From NCBI GenBank assembly GCA_947464585.1, contig CANHYS010000112.1, positions 1-6,851 of the forward strand: 6,851 bases of DNA, read 5' to 3'. Below the pieces are notes generated by a model. The model was not told where the DNA came from, searched no databases, and saw only the letters and a list, made by a program, of their open reading frames with translations. Position numbers and translations under genes: made by a program. The DNA comes from Planctomycetaceae bacterium. GTDB lineage: Bacteria; Planctomycetota; Planctomycetia; Pirellulales; UBA1268. Shown here piece by piece: positions 1-6,490 of the stretch. The stretch's first letter is position 1, and every line of letters starts with the position of its first letter.

Positions 1-103
1 CGGCCTGCCGGTGCGTGGTCAGCGAACACGCACCAACGCTCGGACCCGTAAGGGGCCGAAGAAGACGGTTGCAGGCAAGAAGGGCGTGAAGGACCTCAAG
101 TAA
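1..103 (+). CDS. rpsM: 30S ribosomal protein uS13, C-terminal end (partial)
   Basis: This is the last 33 codons of a gene that begins before the window. The reading frame starts at base 2 and ends at TAA 101-103. The translation starts [20 protein letters not shown] and ends in a lysine-rich tail (KKGVKDLK). The '[18 protein letters not shown]' block is the conserved C-terminal extension of uS13, the small-subunit head protein whose basic tail reaches towards the P-site tRNA and whose body contacts uL5 across the subunit bridge. The downstream order rpsK-rpsD-rpoA-rplQ is the classical alpha operon, in which rpsM is normally first or follows rpmJ, so context and sequence agree. The 5' part is not visible. 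Confidence 0.96.
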   Translation, partial: GLPVRGQRTRTNARTRKGPKKTVAGKKGVKDLK

Positions 104-215
104 TCGAGTCGCGTGCATGGGCCGTTGCCGGCCTGTGTTGCCCGACTCCGTCGATCGTTCACCATCGTATTCATTCCCGTTACCGCATCTTCCTTTCTGA
201 GATTCAGCATCACCC

Positions 216-593
216 ATGTCCAAGGTCGCCAAAGCCAAGAAGAAAAGTGTTTCGGCTGGAATCGCCTACATCAACGCGAGTTTCAACAACACAACGGTCA
301 CGATCACCGATCCGCGCGGAGATACGCTCTGCTGGGCCAGTGGTGGCACCTGTGGCTTCAAGGGTAGTCGCAAGGGAACGCCCTTTGCCGGCCAGTGTGC
401 CGCCCAGCAGGCGGCCGAAAAGGCTGCAAAGTTCGGCGTCAAGGACCTTGAGGTGCGGGTTTGCGGGCCAGGAAGCGGTCGGGAGAGCGCGATCACCGCG
501 CTGACGGCTGCGGGCATGAACGTCAAGAGCATCGAGGACATCACTCCCCTGCCGCATAACGGCTGCCGTCCGCCCAAAAAGCGGCGGGTGTAG
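216..593 (+). CDS. rpsK: 30S ribosomal protein uS11
   Basis: This encodes the 125-residue small-subunit platform protein that binds 16S rRNA near the E site and mRNA exit. Length and sequence fit uS11. A short basic N-terminus (KAKKK) is followed by a core with '[13 protein letters not shown]', '[14 protein letters not shown]' and '[10 protein letters not shown]', and the near-invariant C-terminal '[12 protein letters not shown]'. The Asn-Gly in that tail corresponds to the site known to form isoaspartate in E. coli S11. Four cysteines in the core and tail are slightly more than in enteric homologues. The ATG at 216 is the natural start, but it has no clear Shine-Dalgarno: the sequence just upstream is pyrimidine- and AC-rich (CAGCATCACCC). 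It lies 112 bp after rpsM and 149 bp before rpsD. Confidence 0.98.
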   Translation: MSKVAKAKKKSVSAGIAYINASFNNTTVTITDPRGDTLCWASGGTCGFKGSRKGTPFAGQCAAQQAAEKAAKFGVKDLEVRVCGPGSGRESAITALTAAGMNVKSIEDITPLPHNGCRPPKKRRV

Positions 594-742
594 GTCGTTG
601 CTCTCCGGGCTGCCGGTTGGCCGGCGCGTTGGTCAGGCCTGGCGGCTCGAGGCTGATTTGTCGATTGTCGATAGCACACTGTCAAAACACCACGTCCCGG
701 GGTTGTCGGGGCAAACACTTACTCAATCAAGCGAAGCGATTC

Positions 743-1369
743 ATGGGACGTATCACTGGGCCTGTCTGCCGACTCTGCCGCCGCGACGGCCTCAAGTTGT
801 TCTTGAAGGGAAATCGTTGCGATACGCCGAAGTGCGCTTTCGAGCGCCGGGCCACGCCTCCCGGCATGGTGCAGAAGCGGCGATCGAAGCCCACTGAATA
901 TGGCGTTCATCTGCGAGAGAAGCAGAAGGTCAAGCACTATTACGGCGTGCTCGAGCGGCAGTTTCGCACCTACTTCTCCCGCGCCGAGCGCGGGAAGGGC
1001 AACACGGGCGAGACGCTCATGTCGCTGCTCGAGCGGCGGCTCGACAATGTCGTGCATCGGCTCGGCTTCTCGCCGTCGCGTGCCGGTGCCCGGCAGCTCG
1101 TGATGCACGGCCACATTACGATCAATGGTCGGCGGGTCGACGTGCCCAGCTATCTGGTTCGCGCGGGCGATGTCGTCCGCGTCAAGAATCGTAAGCCGAG
1201 CCTGCAGCTCGTGCATTCGGCCCTGGCCGAGTTTCGCCGTGAGGTGCCCGACTTCCTCTCCCGGAGTGAATGTGGCGTGCCTGAGGGGCGTGTCGATCGC
1301 CTGCCCGTGTCGGATGACGTGTCGATCCCCGTGCAGGCCAATCTGATCATCGAGCTTTGCTCGAAGTAA
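743..1369 (+). CDS. rpsD: 30S ribosomal protein uS4 (zinc-ribbon, C+ form)
   Basis: This encodes a 208-residue primary 16S rRNA-binding protein that nucleates assembly of the 30S body. The start was set at ATG 743 because MGRITGPVCRLCRRDG matches the conserved uS4 N-terminus; the frame is open back to 617 but that extension resembles nothing in uS4. Cysteines 9, 12, 26 and 31 (CRLC ... CDTPKC) form the zinc site seen in Thermus S4 and absent from cysteine-less versions. The S4 RNA-binding domain spans about residues 93-155 (RLDNVVHRLGF, ARQLVMHGHITINGRRVDVPSY). The protein ends IIELCSK, with Cys where most homologues have Tyr (ELYSK/EFYSR). No strong Shine-Dalgarno is visible. In enterobacteria S4 represses the alpha operon by binding the mRNA leader; that leader would lie outside this window. 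Confidence 0.98.
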   Translation: MGRITGPVCRLCRRDGLKLFLKGNRCDTPKCAFERRATPPGMVQKRRSKPTEYGVHLREKQKVKHYYGVLERQFRTYFSRAERGKGNTGETLMSLLERRLDNVVHRLGFSPSRAGARQLVMHGHITINGRRVDVPSYLVRAGDVVRVKNRKPSLQLVHSALAEFRREVPDFLSRSECGVPEGRVDRLPVSDDVSIPVQANLIIELCSK

Positions 1370-1421
1370 TATCGCTAGGTAATCGCTCTAGTTACTATCG
1401 CTAGGTAATAGCTCTGGATAG
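1370..1421 (+). repeat. two-copy 26-bp tandem repeat between rpsD and rpoA
   Basis: Two head-to-tail 26-bp units (1370-1395 and 1396-1421) match at 22 of 26 positions by eye. The first 14 bases of each, TATCGCTAGGTAAT, are identical, and GCTCT recurs at unit positions 16-20. The array begins at the first base after the rpsD stop codon. It is richer in A+T than the flanking genes. The junction carries a small dyad (TAGTTACTA, 1389-1397), and TTAC at 1392-1395 could pair with the GTAA of either copy. I cannot say whether it is a protein-binding site, a processing site, part of an rpoA promoter or neutral slippage. Confidence 0.8.
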
Positions 1422-1487
1422 TGAGGCCGCTCTCGTGGCGGCTGTTTCGAACACCGTTTCTCACCATCATTCTTTCGTTGTGGCAAG

Positions 1488-1493
1488 AAGGAG
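1488..1493 (+). promoter_or_regulatory. Shine-Dalgarno site of rpoA
   Basis: AAGGAG lies six bases upstream of ATG 1500, an ideal match and spacing. It fixes the rpoA start and contrasts with rpsK and rpsD, which lack a comparable site. Confidence 0.85.
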
Positions 1494-1499
1494 TTCCGC

Positions 1500-2489
1500 A
1501 TGCATATTCGTTGGCGAGGCCTCGAGCTCCCCGGCTCGGTTGTGCCCGATCAAAAAACGCTTACGGGAACCTATGGCAAGTTCGTTGCCGAGCCATTCGA
1601 GAGAGGCTTTGGCACAACCGTCGGCAACAGCCTGAGGCGGGTGCTGCTGTCGAGTCTGGAGGGCAGTGCTGTCACCCAGATCAAGATGGCGGGCGCCCTT
1701 CACGAGTTCACGACCATCAAGGGCGTGCTCGAGGACGTGACCGATATCGTCCTCGCCGTGAAGAGTCTCGTGGTCAAGAACCACAGTGATTCCACGCGGG
1801 TCATTCGGGTGGAGCGGAGCACCAAAGGTCCGATCACCGGCGGCGACGTCATCACCGACGATGCCGTGGAGGTGGTCAACAAGGATCTCGTGTTGGCCAC
1901 GCTCACCGACGACGTGCCTTTCGAACTCGAGATGGTTGTGGAAAATGGCCGCGGCTATGTGCCGTCGAGTGAGCACAGCCAGGTCTCGCAGGAGATCGGG
2001 ATCATCCCGGTTGATGCCGTGTTCAGCCCCGTGACCCGTGTCAAGTACGAGGTCGAGGAGACACGCGTCGGCCAGAAGACCAACTATGACCGGCTGACGT
2101 TGGAGATCTGGACCAACGGAACCGTGACTCCGGAGATGGCGCTCGTCGAGGCGGCCAAGATTCTTCGCAAGCACCTCAACCCGTTCGTCGGCTACACCAA
2201 GCCCGGTCCTGCCGTCAGCCTTGCGGCTGCCGGGAGCGTGCTGTCGATCGAGGCTCCGCTGGAGAGCCGTCTGGGTATGCTCGTTTCCGATCTGCGGCTT
2301 TCGCTGCGGTCCAGCAACTGTCTCGAGGAGGCCGGTATCGCCACGCTTCGCGAACTGGTGTCCCGCACCCGCGAAGACCTTCTCGAGTTGCGGAACTTTG
2401 GCGACACCTCGCTGGAAGAGATCGAGGGCAAACTGCGGGAGCATGGGCTCCATCTCGGTATGCCGCTTCCTGCCGGTGCCGAGGCCTGA
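1500..2489 (+). CDS. rpoA: DNA-directed RNA polymerase subunit alpha
   Basis: This encodes a 329-residue alpha subunit, whose dimer scaffolds assembly of beta and beta' and whose C-terminal domain contacts UP-element DNA and activators. The N-terminal domain (about 1-235) carries '[20 protein letters not shown]' (31-50), including the conserved NSLRR of the dimer/beta interface, then '[18 protein letters not shown]'. A flexible linker leads to the C-terminal domain (about 255-322) with '[11 protein letters not shown]' and the helix-hairpin-helix-like '[15 protein letters not shown]'. R270, N273 and C274 match E. coli DNA-contact residues R265, N268 and C269, but the E. coli K297-K298 pair is replaced by D302-T303. 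Length is normal. ATG 1500 is backed by AAGGAG. The gene sits 130 bp after rpsD and 102 bp before rplQ. Confidence 0.99.
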   Translation: MHIRWRGLELPGSVVPDQKTLTGTYGKFVAEPFERGFGTTVGNSLRRVLLSSLEGSAVTQIKMAGALHEFTTIKGVLEDVTDIVLAVKSLVVKNHSDSTRVIRVERSTKGPITGGDVITDDAVEVVNKDLVLATLTDDVPFELEMVVENGRGYVPSSEHSQVSQEIGIIPVDAVFSPVTRVKYEVEETRVGQKTNYDRLTLEIWTNGTVTPEMALVEAAKILRKHLNPFVGYTKPGPAVSLAAAGSVLSIEAPLESRLGMLVSDLRLSLRSSNCLEEAGIATLRELVSRTREDLLELRNFGDTSLEEIEGKLREHGLHLGMPLPAGAEA

Positions 2490-2578
2490 GGCAGAAACGT
2501 GTTGCGAGGTCGCCGCGAGGCGGGCTCGGCTCCTTCCAGTATCCATCCAATAGCTTCTTGAACACACCAGAGAACGTC

Positions 2579-2583
2579 GAGGA
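2579..2583 (+). promoter_or_regulatory. Shine-Dalgarno site of rplQ
   Basis: GAGGA lies eight bases before ATG 2592. It supports the start, which also matches the conserved MRHR N-terminus of bL17. Confidence 0.7.
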
Positions 2584-2591
2584 TCCCACCC

Positions 2592-3173
2592 ATGCGTCAC
2601 CGTCGTAAAGGCCGCGTACTTGGACGTAGTCCATCCCATCAGCGGGCGTTGCTGCGGAATCTGGCATCTGCCCTGATGCTCACCGAGCGTGAGGCTGAGG
2701 CTGGGGAAGTGGGGGCCCCGAAGGTGGCAGGGCGGATCATCACCACGGTCGCCAAGGCCAAGGAGGTGAGGCCGCTCGTTGAGCGATGCATCACGATCGC
2801 CAAGAGGGGGCTCGTGTCGCTCGACAAGGCCAAGGAGTTTGCCACCACGGCTGACCGCGATTCCGCGGAATGGAAGAAGTGGCGGACGGGCGGGCAGTGG
2901 TCTCAGTGGGCGAAGGCGATGTCGCCCGCCGTTGTTGCCCGCCGTCGCGTGGTGACGTTGCTGGGCGACAAGCATGCGGCCCGGATCCTTTTCGAAAAGA
3001 TCGCCCCCCGGTTTGTTGACCGCCCGGGTGGCTACACCCGGATTCTCAAGCTCGCGACTCCCCGTTTGGGCGACGCCGGCCCCCGAGCCATGCTGGAGTT
3101 CGTGGGCCCAGAGGCTGCCGCCGGCCGCTCCCAGGCACCCAGGGTCGAGTCCGCTCGGCCTGCCCGCACCTGA
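2592..3173 (+). CDS. rplQ: 50S ribosomal protein bL17, enlarged form
   Basis: bL17 lies on the solvent side of the large subunit close to the peptide exit tunnel. The N-terminus MRHRRKGRVLGRSPSHQRAL and the C-terminal core 'APRFVDRPGGYTRILKL' are diagnostic. At 193 residues the protein is far longer than the usual ~115-130. Compared by eye with the E. coli protein, there is an insertion of roughly 13-16 residues around 31-46 (acidic, REAEAGEVGAP) and one of roughly 38 residues around 77-115, which is tryptophan-rich (EWKKWRTGGQWSQWAKAM). A low-complexity Ala/Pro/Arg tail of about 20 residues (after 172) follows. The frame is unbroken and the flanking core blocks are intact, so these are real in-frame insertions rather than a frameshift. 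It is the last alpha-operon gene, followed by a hairpin at 3177-3192. Confidence 0.97.
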   Translation: MRHRRKGRVLGRSPSHQRALLRNLASALMLTEREAEAGEVGAPKVAGRIITTVAKAKEVRPLVERCITIAKRGLVSLDKAKEFATTADRDSAEWKKWRTGGQWSQWAKAMSPAVVARRRVVTLLGDKHAARILFEKIAPRFVDRPGGYTRILKLATPRLGDAGPRAMLEFVGPEAAAGRSQAPRVESARPART

Positions 3174-3176
3174 GTG

Positions 3177-3192
3177 AGGCCCGACAGGGCCT
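3177..3192 (+). terminator. candidate hairpin terminator after rplQ
   Basis: A perfect 6-bp stem, AGGCCC / GGGCCT, closes a GACA tetraloop and starts four bases after the rplQ stop codon. The following sequence is GGGGAAAAAC with no T-run, so it is not a textbook Rho-independent terminator. Its place at the end of the alpha operon suggests termination or mRNA 3'-end protection, but this is inference. Confidence 0.35.
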
Positions 3193-3254
3193 GGGGAAAA
3201 ACTGCGGAAATACCCGGAGAAACGGCTTCTTGAAGGAGGCGACGGTCCGGCAAG

Positions 3255-3277
3255 TTTCCCGGCATTTTTCCCGGGAA
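3255..3277. other. CCCGGG-centred dyad in the gap before the DUF1549 gene
   Basis: TTTCCCGG occurs at 3255-3262 and again at 3267-3274. The second copy belongs to a perfect 10-bp palindrome, TTCCCGGGAA (3268-3277). TTCCCGG at 3256-3262 can also pair with CCGGGAA at 3271-3277 as a 7-bp stem with an 8-nt T-rich loop. It could be an operator or an RNA hairpin. No T-run follows on either strand, so it is a poor terminator. Confidence 0.4.
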
Positions 3278-3386
3278 TAGGCTGAAGGGCAGACTGCGAA
3301 TAGACTGCCGTCAGGTGAATCGGCGGCAGGTGGTGCTTGCGTCGCAGGGTACCTTCAGGCAGCCGGAGAGGGCTCCGGTGTTTTCA

Positions 3387-3391
3387 GAGGG
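3387..3391 (+). promoter_or_regulatory. Shine-Dalgarno site choosing the DUF1549 gene start
   Basis: GAGGG lies seven bases upstream of ATG 3399. It favours that start over the upstream in-frame GTG at 3315, which has no such site and would bury the signal peptide behind 28 extra residues. Confidence 0.65.
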
Positions 3392-3398
3392 CTCCAAT

Positions 3399-5117
3399 AT
3401 GGTGTGGACGACCAAAATTTTTGCGCAGAGTCGGCCGTGCCGCCGATCTGTCTGGCTGGCGGTGTGTCTGTGCCTGTTGCTTGCAACCGGTGCTCGGGCT
3501 GCTGGCCCCGCGGAGGGTGAGCACTTTGGCATCCCGCAGGTGAAGTTCATCAACGAGCAGATCGCGGCCGGCTGGGCGGACGCGGGGCTCAAGCCGTCGG
3601 ATGCGGCGACGGATGCTGAGTGGTGCCGCAGGGTGCACCTCGACATCATCGGCCGCATCCCGTCGCTCGTTGAACTGCAGGCGTTTGTCGCCGACTCGTC
3701 TCCCACAAAGCGTCCCGATCTCGTTGACCGTCTGCTGGGCGACGACTTCATCGACGACTATGCCCGGAACTGGACCGACGTCTGGACCACCGTGCTGATC
3801 GGCCGTGATGTTGAGAACGAGATGGTGAGTCGGCCGGGCATGCGGCAGTACCTGCGGCGTTCGTTCTCGAAGAACATCCCGTACGACCGCTTCATGGAAG
3901 AACTCGTCACCGCCACGGGGGCCAACGCCAATCGCAAGGATGTGGACGGCTTCAACGGTGCCGCCAATTTCCTGAGTGGAAAGATGGAGGAGAACGGCAT
4001 TCAGGCCACGGCGAAGACGGCTCAGATCTTCCTCGGCATGCAGGTCCAGTGCACGCAGTGTCACAATCATCCCTTCAACAAGGGAAAACAGAATCAGTTC
4101 TGGGAACTCAACGCCTTCTTCCGCCAGGTGCGGTCGCTGCGGCGATTCGACGGCACCAGGGACATCCAGTGGATTGAACTGGTCGATGAGGATTTTCCGG
4201 GCGAGGGTGGCAATGCCGAGGAAGCGGAGCTGTATTACGAGCTGCGCAACGGGCTCATGAAAGTGGCCTATCCCGTGTTCGTCGACGGCACAGAAATCTC
4301 ACGAACGGGCTACGTGCCCCGCACGGTCGAGGGGGCTGGGGAGATTGGTGCGAACCGGCGCCGGGAACTCGCCGATCTCATGAAGGCCAGCCCCCTGATG
4401 CCCAAGGCCATCGTGAACCGAATGTGGGGGCACTTCCTCGGATACGGATTCACCAGGCCGATCGACGATCTGGGCGAGCACAATCCGCCGTCCCATCCGG
4501 AACTGCTCGACGGGCTCGCCGAGCGGTTTCGGCAGCAGAGCTTCGACCTGAAGGAATTAATCCGCTGGATCGTGCTGTCCCGTCCATATTCGCTTTCGAG
4601 CAAGACTTCCAAGGGAAATCAGCGTGACGATCCTTCGCTCGGCGAGAAGCCGAAGTTCACGCACTTCTATCTCCGACAGATGCGGGCGGAGGATCTCTAC
4701 GAATCGCTCCTGATCGCAACCGAGGCCGACCAATCCCGCGGTGGCGAGGAAGCCGCCAAGAAGAAGGATCAATGGCTCTCGCAGTTTGTCATCGCCTTCG
4801 GCACCGACGAAGGCGATGACTCCACCACGTTCAACGGCTCGATCCCCCAGGTCTTGATGATGTTCAATGGCGATCTCATCAAGCAGGCAACGAATACGGG
4901 GAAGGGTGGGTTTCTGGATCGTGTGGCGAAAAGCGACATGAAAAACGCCGCCAAGATCACGACGCTCTACCAGTCGGCGTTGGCGAGACATCCTTCGCCC
5001 AAGGAGGTCTCGGCTGCCAACGAGATGCTCGTCGCCCGCAAGGGCGACGCCATCGGTGCCCTCCAGGACATCTGGTGGGCGGTCCTCAATTCCAACGAGT
5101 TCATCATCAATCACTAA
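3399..5117 (+). CDS. secreted DUF1549-DUF1553 (planctomycete cytochrome-like) protein
   Basis: The product has 572 residues and no assigned enzymatic function. A Sec signal peptide is clear: basic RPCRRS, hydrophobic VWLAVCLCLLLATG, then ARA with likely cleavage after about residue 34. DUF1549 (PSCyt2) covers roughly 40-245, with 'WCRRVHLDIIGRIPS', 'RPDLVDRLL' and the c-type haem motif CTQCHNHPF (Cys218-Cys221-His222). DUF1553 (PSD1) covers roughly 315-570, with 'LMPKAIVNRMWGHFLGYGF', 'PPSHPELLDGLAERF', 'HFYLRQMRAEDLYESLL' and a C-terminal 'LNSNEFIINH'. There is no N-terminal PSCyt1 cytochrome domain, so this is a compact member of a family that often reaches 700-1100 residues. It should sit outside the inner membrane, possibly haem-bearing. 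The DUF1501 gene follows immediately and is a probable partner. ATG 3399 is supported by GAGGG and the signal peptide. Confidence 0.92.
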   Translation: MVWTTKIFAQSRPCRRSVWLAVCLCLLLATGARAAGPAEGEHFGIPQVKFINEQIAAGWADAGLKPSDAATDAEWCRRVHLDIIGRIPSLVELQAFVADSSPTKRPDLVDRLLGDDFIDDYARNWTDVWTTVLIGRDVENEMVSRPGMRQYLRRSFSKNIPYDRFMEELVTATGANANRKDVDGFNGAANFLSGKMEENGIQATAKTAQIFLGMQVQCTQCHNHPFNKGKQNQFWELNAFFRQVRSLRRFDGTRDIQWIELVDEDFPGEGGNAEEAELYYELRNGLMKVAYPVFVDGTEISRTGYVPRTVEGAGEIGANRRRELADLMKASPLMPKAIVNRMWGHFLGYGFTRPIDDLGEHNPPSHPELLDGLAERFRQQSFDLKELIRWIVLSRPYSLSSKTSKGNQRDDPSLGEKPKFTHFYLRQMRAEDLYESLLIATEADQSRGGEEAAKKKDQWLSQFVIAFGTDEGDDSTTFNGSIPQVLMMFNGDLIKQATNTGKGGFLDRVAKSDMKNAAKITTLYQSALARHPSPKEVSAANEMLVARKGDAIGALQDIWWAVLNSNEFIINH

Positions 5118-5131
5118 AGCGAGTCCTTCCC

Positions 5132-5136
5132 AGGAA
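5132..5136 (+). promoter_or_regulatory. Shine-Dalgarno-like site of the DUF1501 gene
   Basis: AGGAA lies only two bases before ATG 5139 but eight before the next in-frame ATG at 5145. The spacing favours 5145 as the true start, adding or removing two residues only. Confidence 0.5.
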
Positions 5137-5144
5137 CCATGACC

Positions 5145-6422
5145 ATGTCCAGCATGTTCGATCTTCCGTCCGGCATGAATCGACGCCACTTCATGAGCCA
5201 CCTCGCCGGGTCGGCGGCGATGGCCGCTCCCGCCGCCGCGTTCACCAACTCCCTGCTTGCCAATGCCACCGATCTGAAGAAGCGGCACAAGGCCGCGATC
5301 TTGCTGTGGATGGGTGGAGGCCCCAGCACGATGGATCTCTGGGACTTGAAGCCCGGAGCGCCGACCGGCGGACAGTTCAAGCAGATTTCCACCAGTGCCG
5401 ATGGCGTCGCCATCTGCGAGCACCTGCCGCTGATGGCCAAGCAGATGCACCACATGTCGATCGTGCGGTCGATGAGCACCCGCGAGGCTGATCACATGCG
5501 TGGCCGCTACTACATGCACACGGGCTACGTTCCCAATCCCAACGTGGAACACCCGGGCTACGGGTCCGTGATCTCCCACGAACTCGCCGAGCAGGTTTCC
5601 GGTCTGGAGATCCCGCCTTTCGTGTCCGTCGGCAGCGGCAGCGTCGGCCCGGGCTTCTTGGGTATGACGTGGGCGCCGTTCGTGGTCGATTCCAACGGGA
5701 ATGTTCGCAATCTCGACATGGGCATCGATCCCACCCGGCTGGACCAGCGGCTGAGAATGCTGGAGACGATCGAGAACAAGTTCATCGGCGAGAAGCGCGG
5801 CGGTTCGGCCGAGGACCACAAGAAGGTGATCGACAAGACTGTCAAGCTCATGACGAGCAAGCAGATGGAGGCCTTCAAGGTGATGAAGGAGCCGAAGGAG
5901 GTGCAGGAGAAGTACGGCACGACCGGATTCGGTCGGGGCTGCCTGCTGGCCCGTCGGCTCGTCGAGGCCGGAGTGCCGTTCGTCGAGGTCGATCTCGGCG
6001 GGTGGGACATGCACGCAGATATCTTTCCGACGCTGGCGGATCGGAAGCTGCCGGAACTCGACAAGGCGATGGCGGCACTGGTGAGCGACCTGGCGGATCG
6101 TGGCATGCTCGACGACACTGCGATCATCTGGATGGGTGAATTCAGCCGCACCCCCAACATCAACGGCGGCGGTGGCCGTGACCACTGGGCGCGGAGTTGG
6201 AGCGTGGTGGTCGGCGGCGCCGGTTTCAAGCGAGGCGTGGTGGTGGGTGAGACCAGTTCCGACGGCAAGGAGGTCGTGACTGAGCCTTACTCGTCGCAAG
6301 ACGTGATGGCGAGCGTGCTCAAGTCGCTTGGCATCTCGCTGGAGACAACCTTCACGGCGAAGAACGGCCGACCGATGAAGATTGCCAACTCCGGCAAGGT
6401 GATCAAGGAGTTGTTCACCTGA
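5145..6422 (+). CDS. Tat-exported DUF1501 protein (alkaline-phosphatase/sulfatase-like fold)
   Basis: The product has 425 residues from ATG 5145, or 427 if translation begins at 5139. The N-terminus carries a twin-arginine signal: NRRHFMSHLAG with Arg13-Arg14, then an alanine-rich hydrophobic stretch up to about residue 38. The DUF1501 domain fills the rest. Its metal/active-site pattern is visible as 'LWMGGGPSTMDLWDLKP' (55-70), 'READHMRGRYYMHTG' (113-127), 'DLGGWDMHAD' (283-292), 'GEFSRTPN' (331-338) and 'GGGRDHW' (342-348). Such residues place the family near the alkaline-phosphatase/sulfatase superfamily, but the substrate is not established. It starts 27 bases after the DUF1549/DUF1553 gene and is surely co-transcribed; the two families recur together in planctomycetes. 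Tat export fits a protein that folds around metal in the cytoplasm. The product ends KVIKELFT, with no membrane anchor. Confidence 0.93.
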   Translation: MSSMFDLPSGMNRRHFMSHLAGSAAMAAPAAAFTNSLLANATDLKKRHKAAILLWMGGGPSTMDLWDLKPGAPTGGQFKQISTSADGVAICEHLPLMAKQMHHMSIVRSMSTREADHMRGRYYMHTGYVPNPNVEHPGYGSVISHELAEQVSGLEIPPFVSVGSGSVGPGFLGMTWAPFVVDSNGNVRNLDMGIDPTRLDQRLRMLETIENKFIGEKRGGSAEDHKKVIDKTVKLMTSKQMEAFKVMKEPKEVQEKYGTTGFGRGCLLARRLVEAGVPFVEVDLGGWDMHADIFPTLADRKLPELDKAMAALVSDLADRGMLDDTAIIWMGEFSRTPNINGGGGRDHWARSWSVVVGGAGFKRGVVVGETSSDGKEVVTEPYSSQDVMASVLKSLGISLETTFTAKNGRPMKIANSGKVIKELFT

Positions 6423-6425
6423 GCG

Positions 6426-6490
6426 GCCCGCCGATTGGACAGGCGGGCGGACAGGCGGGCGGGTATCTGGGCAGGCAGGCGGCGGGCGGC
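6426..6490 (+). repeat. G-rich tandem repeat and alternative hairpin upstream of the MATE gene
   Basis: The 12-bp unit GGACAGGCGGGC is repeated exactly at 6437-6448 and 6449-6460, followed by more GGC/CAGG-rich sequence. The heptamer GGCGGGC occurs three times (6442-6448, 6454-6460, 6481-6487). One complementary GCCCGCC lies at 6426-6432, just after the DUF1501 stop. It could pair with any of the three. The third touches the MATE start codon. No T-run follows. A role as terminator or translational control is inference; slippage-prone DNA is the simpler reading. Confidence 0.55.

Noticed and set aside
617..742. 42-codon N-terminal extension of rpsD from ATG 617
   Set aside because: The extension has no similarity to uS4, whose conserved N-terminus MGRITGPVCRLC begins at 743.
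598..897. 99-codon plus-strand open frame overlapping the rpsD start
   Set aside because: It overlaps rpsD in another frame and shows no motif or ribosome site.
1425..1443. GCCGC/GCGGC hairpin before rpoA as a terminator
   Set aside because: Five base pairs, no T-run, and located inside an operon just before an essential gene.
1467..2975. A 502-codon open frame on the minus strand across rpoA and rplQ
   Set aside because: It lies entirely opposite two unmistakable conserved genes. Its protein is His/Arg/Leu/Asp-rich with no recognisable domain, as expected of an antisense shadow in GC-rich DNA.
3288..3309. GGCAG...CTGCC inverted repeat and repeated AGACTGC
   Set aside because: Short stem with a 12-nt loop; expected by chance in GC-rich DNA.
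3315..3398. Upstream GTG start for the DUF1549 protein
   Set aside because: It adds 28 polar residues before the signal peptide and lacks a ribosome site. ATG 3399 has GAGGG at good spacing.
4557..6299. A 580-codon open frame on the minus strand across the DUF1549 and DUF1501 genes
   Set aside because: Same antisense-shadow composition; no family motif, signal or ribosome site, while the plus-strand genes carry clear domains.
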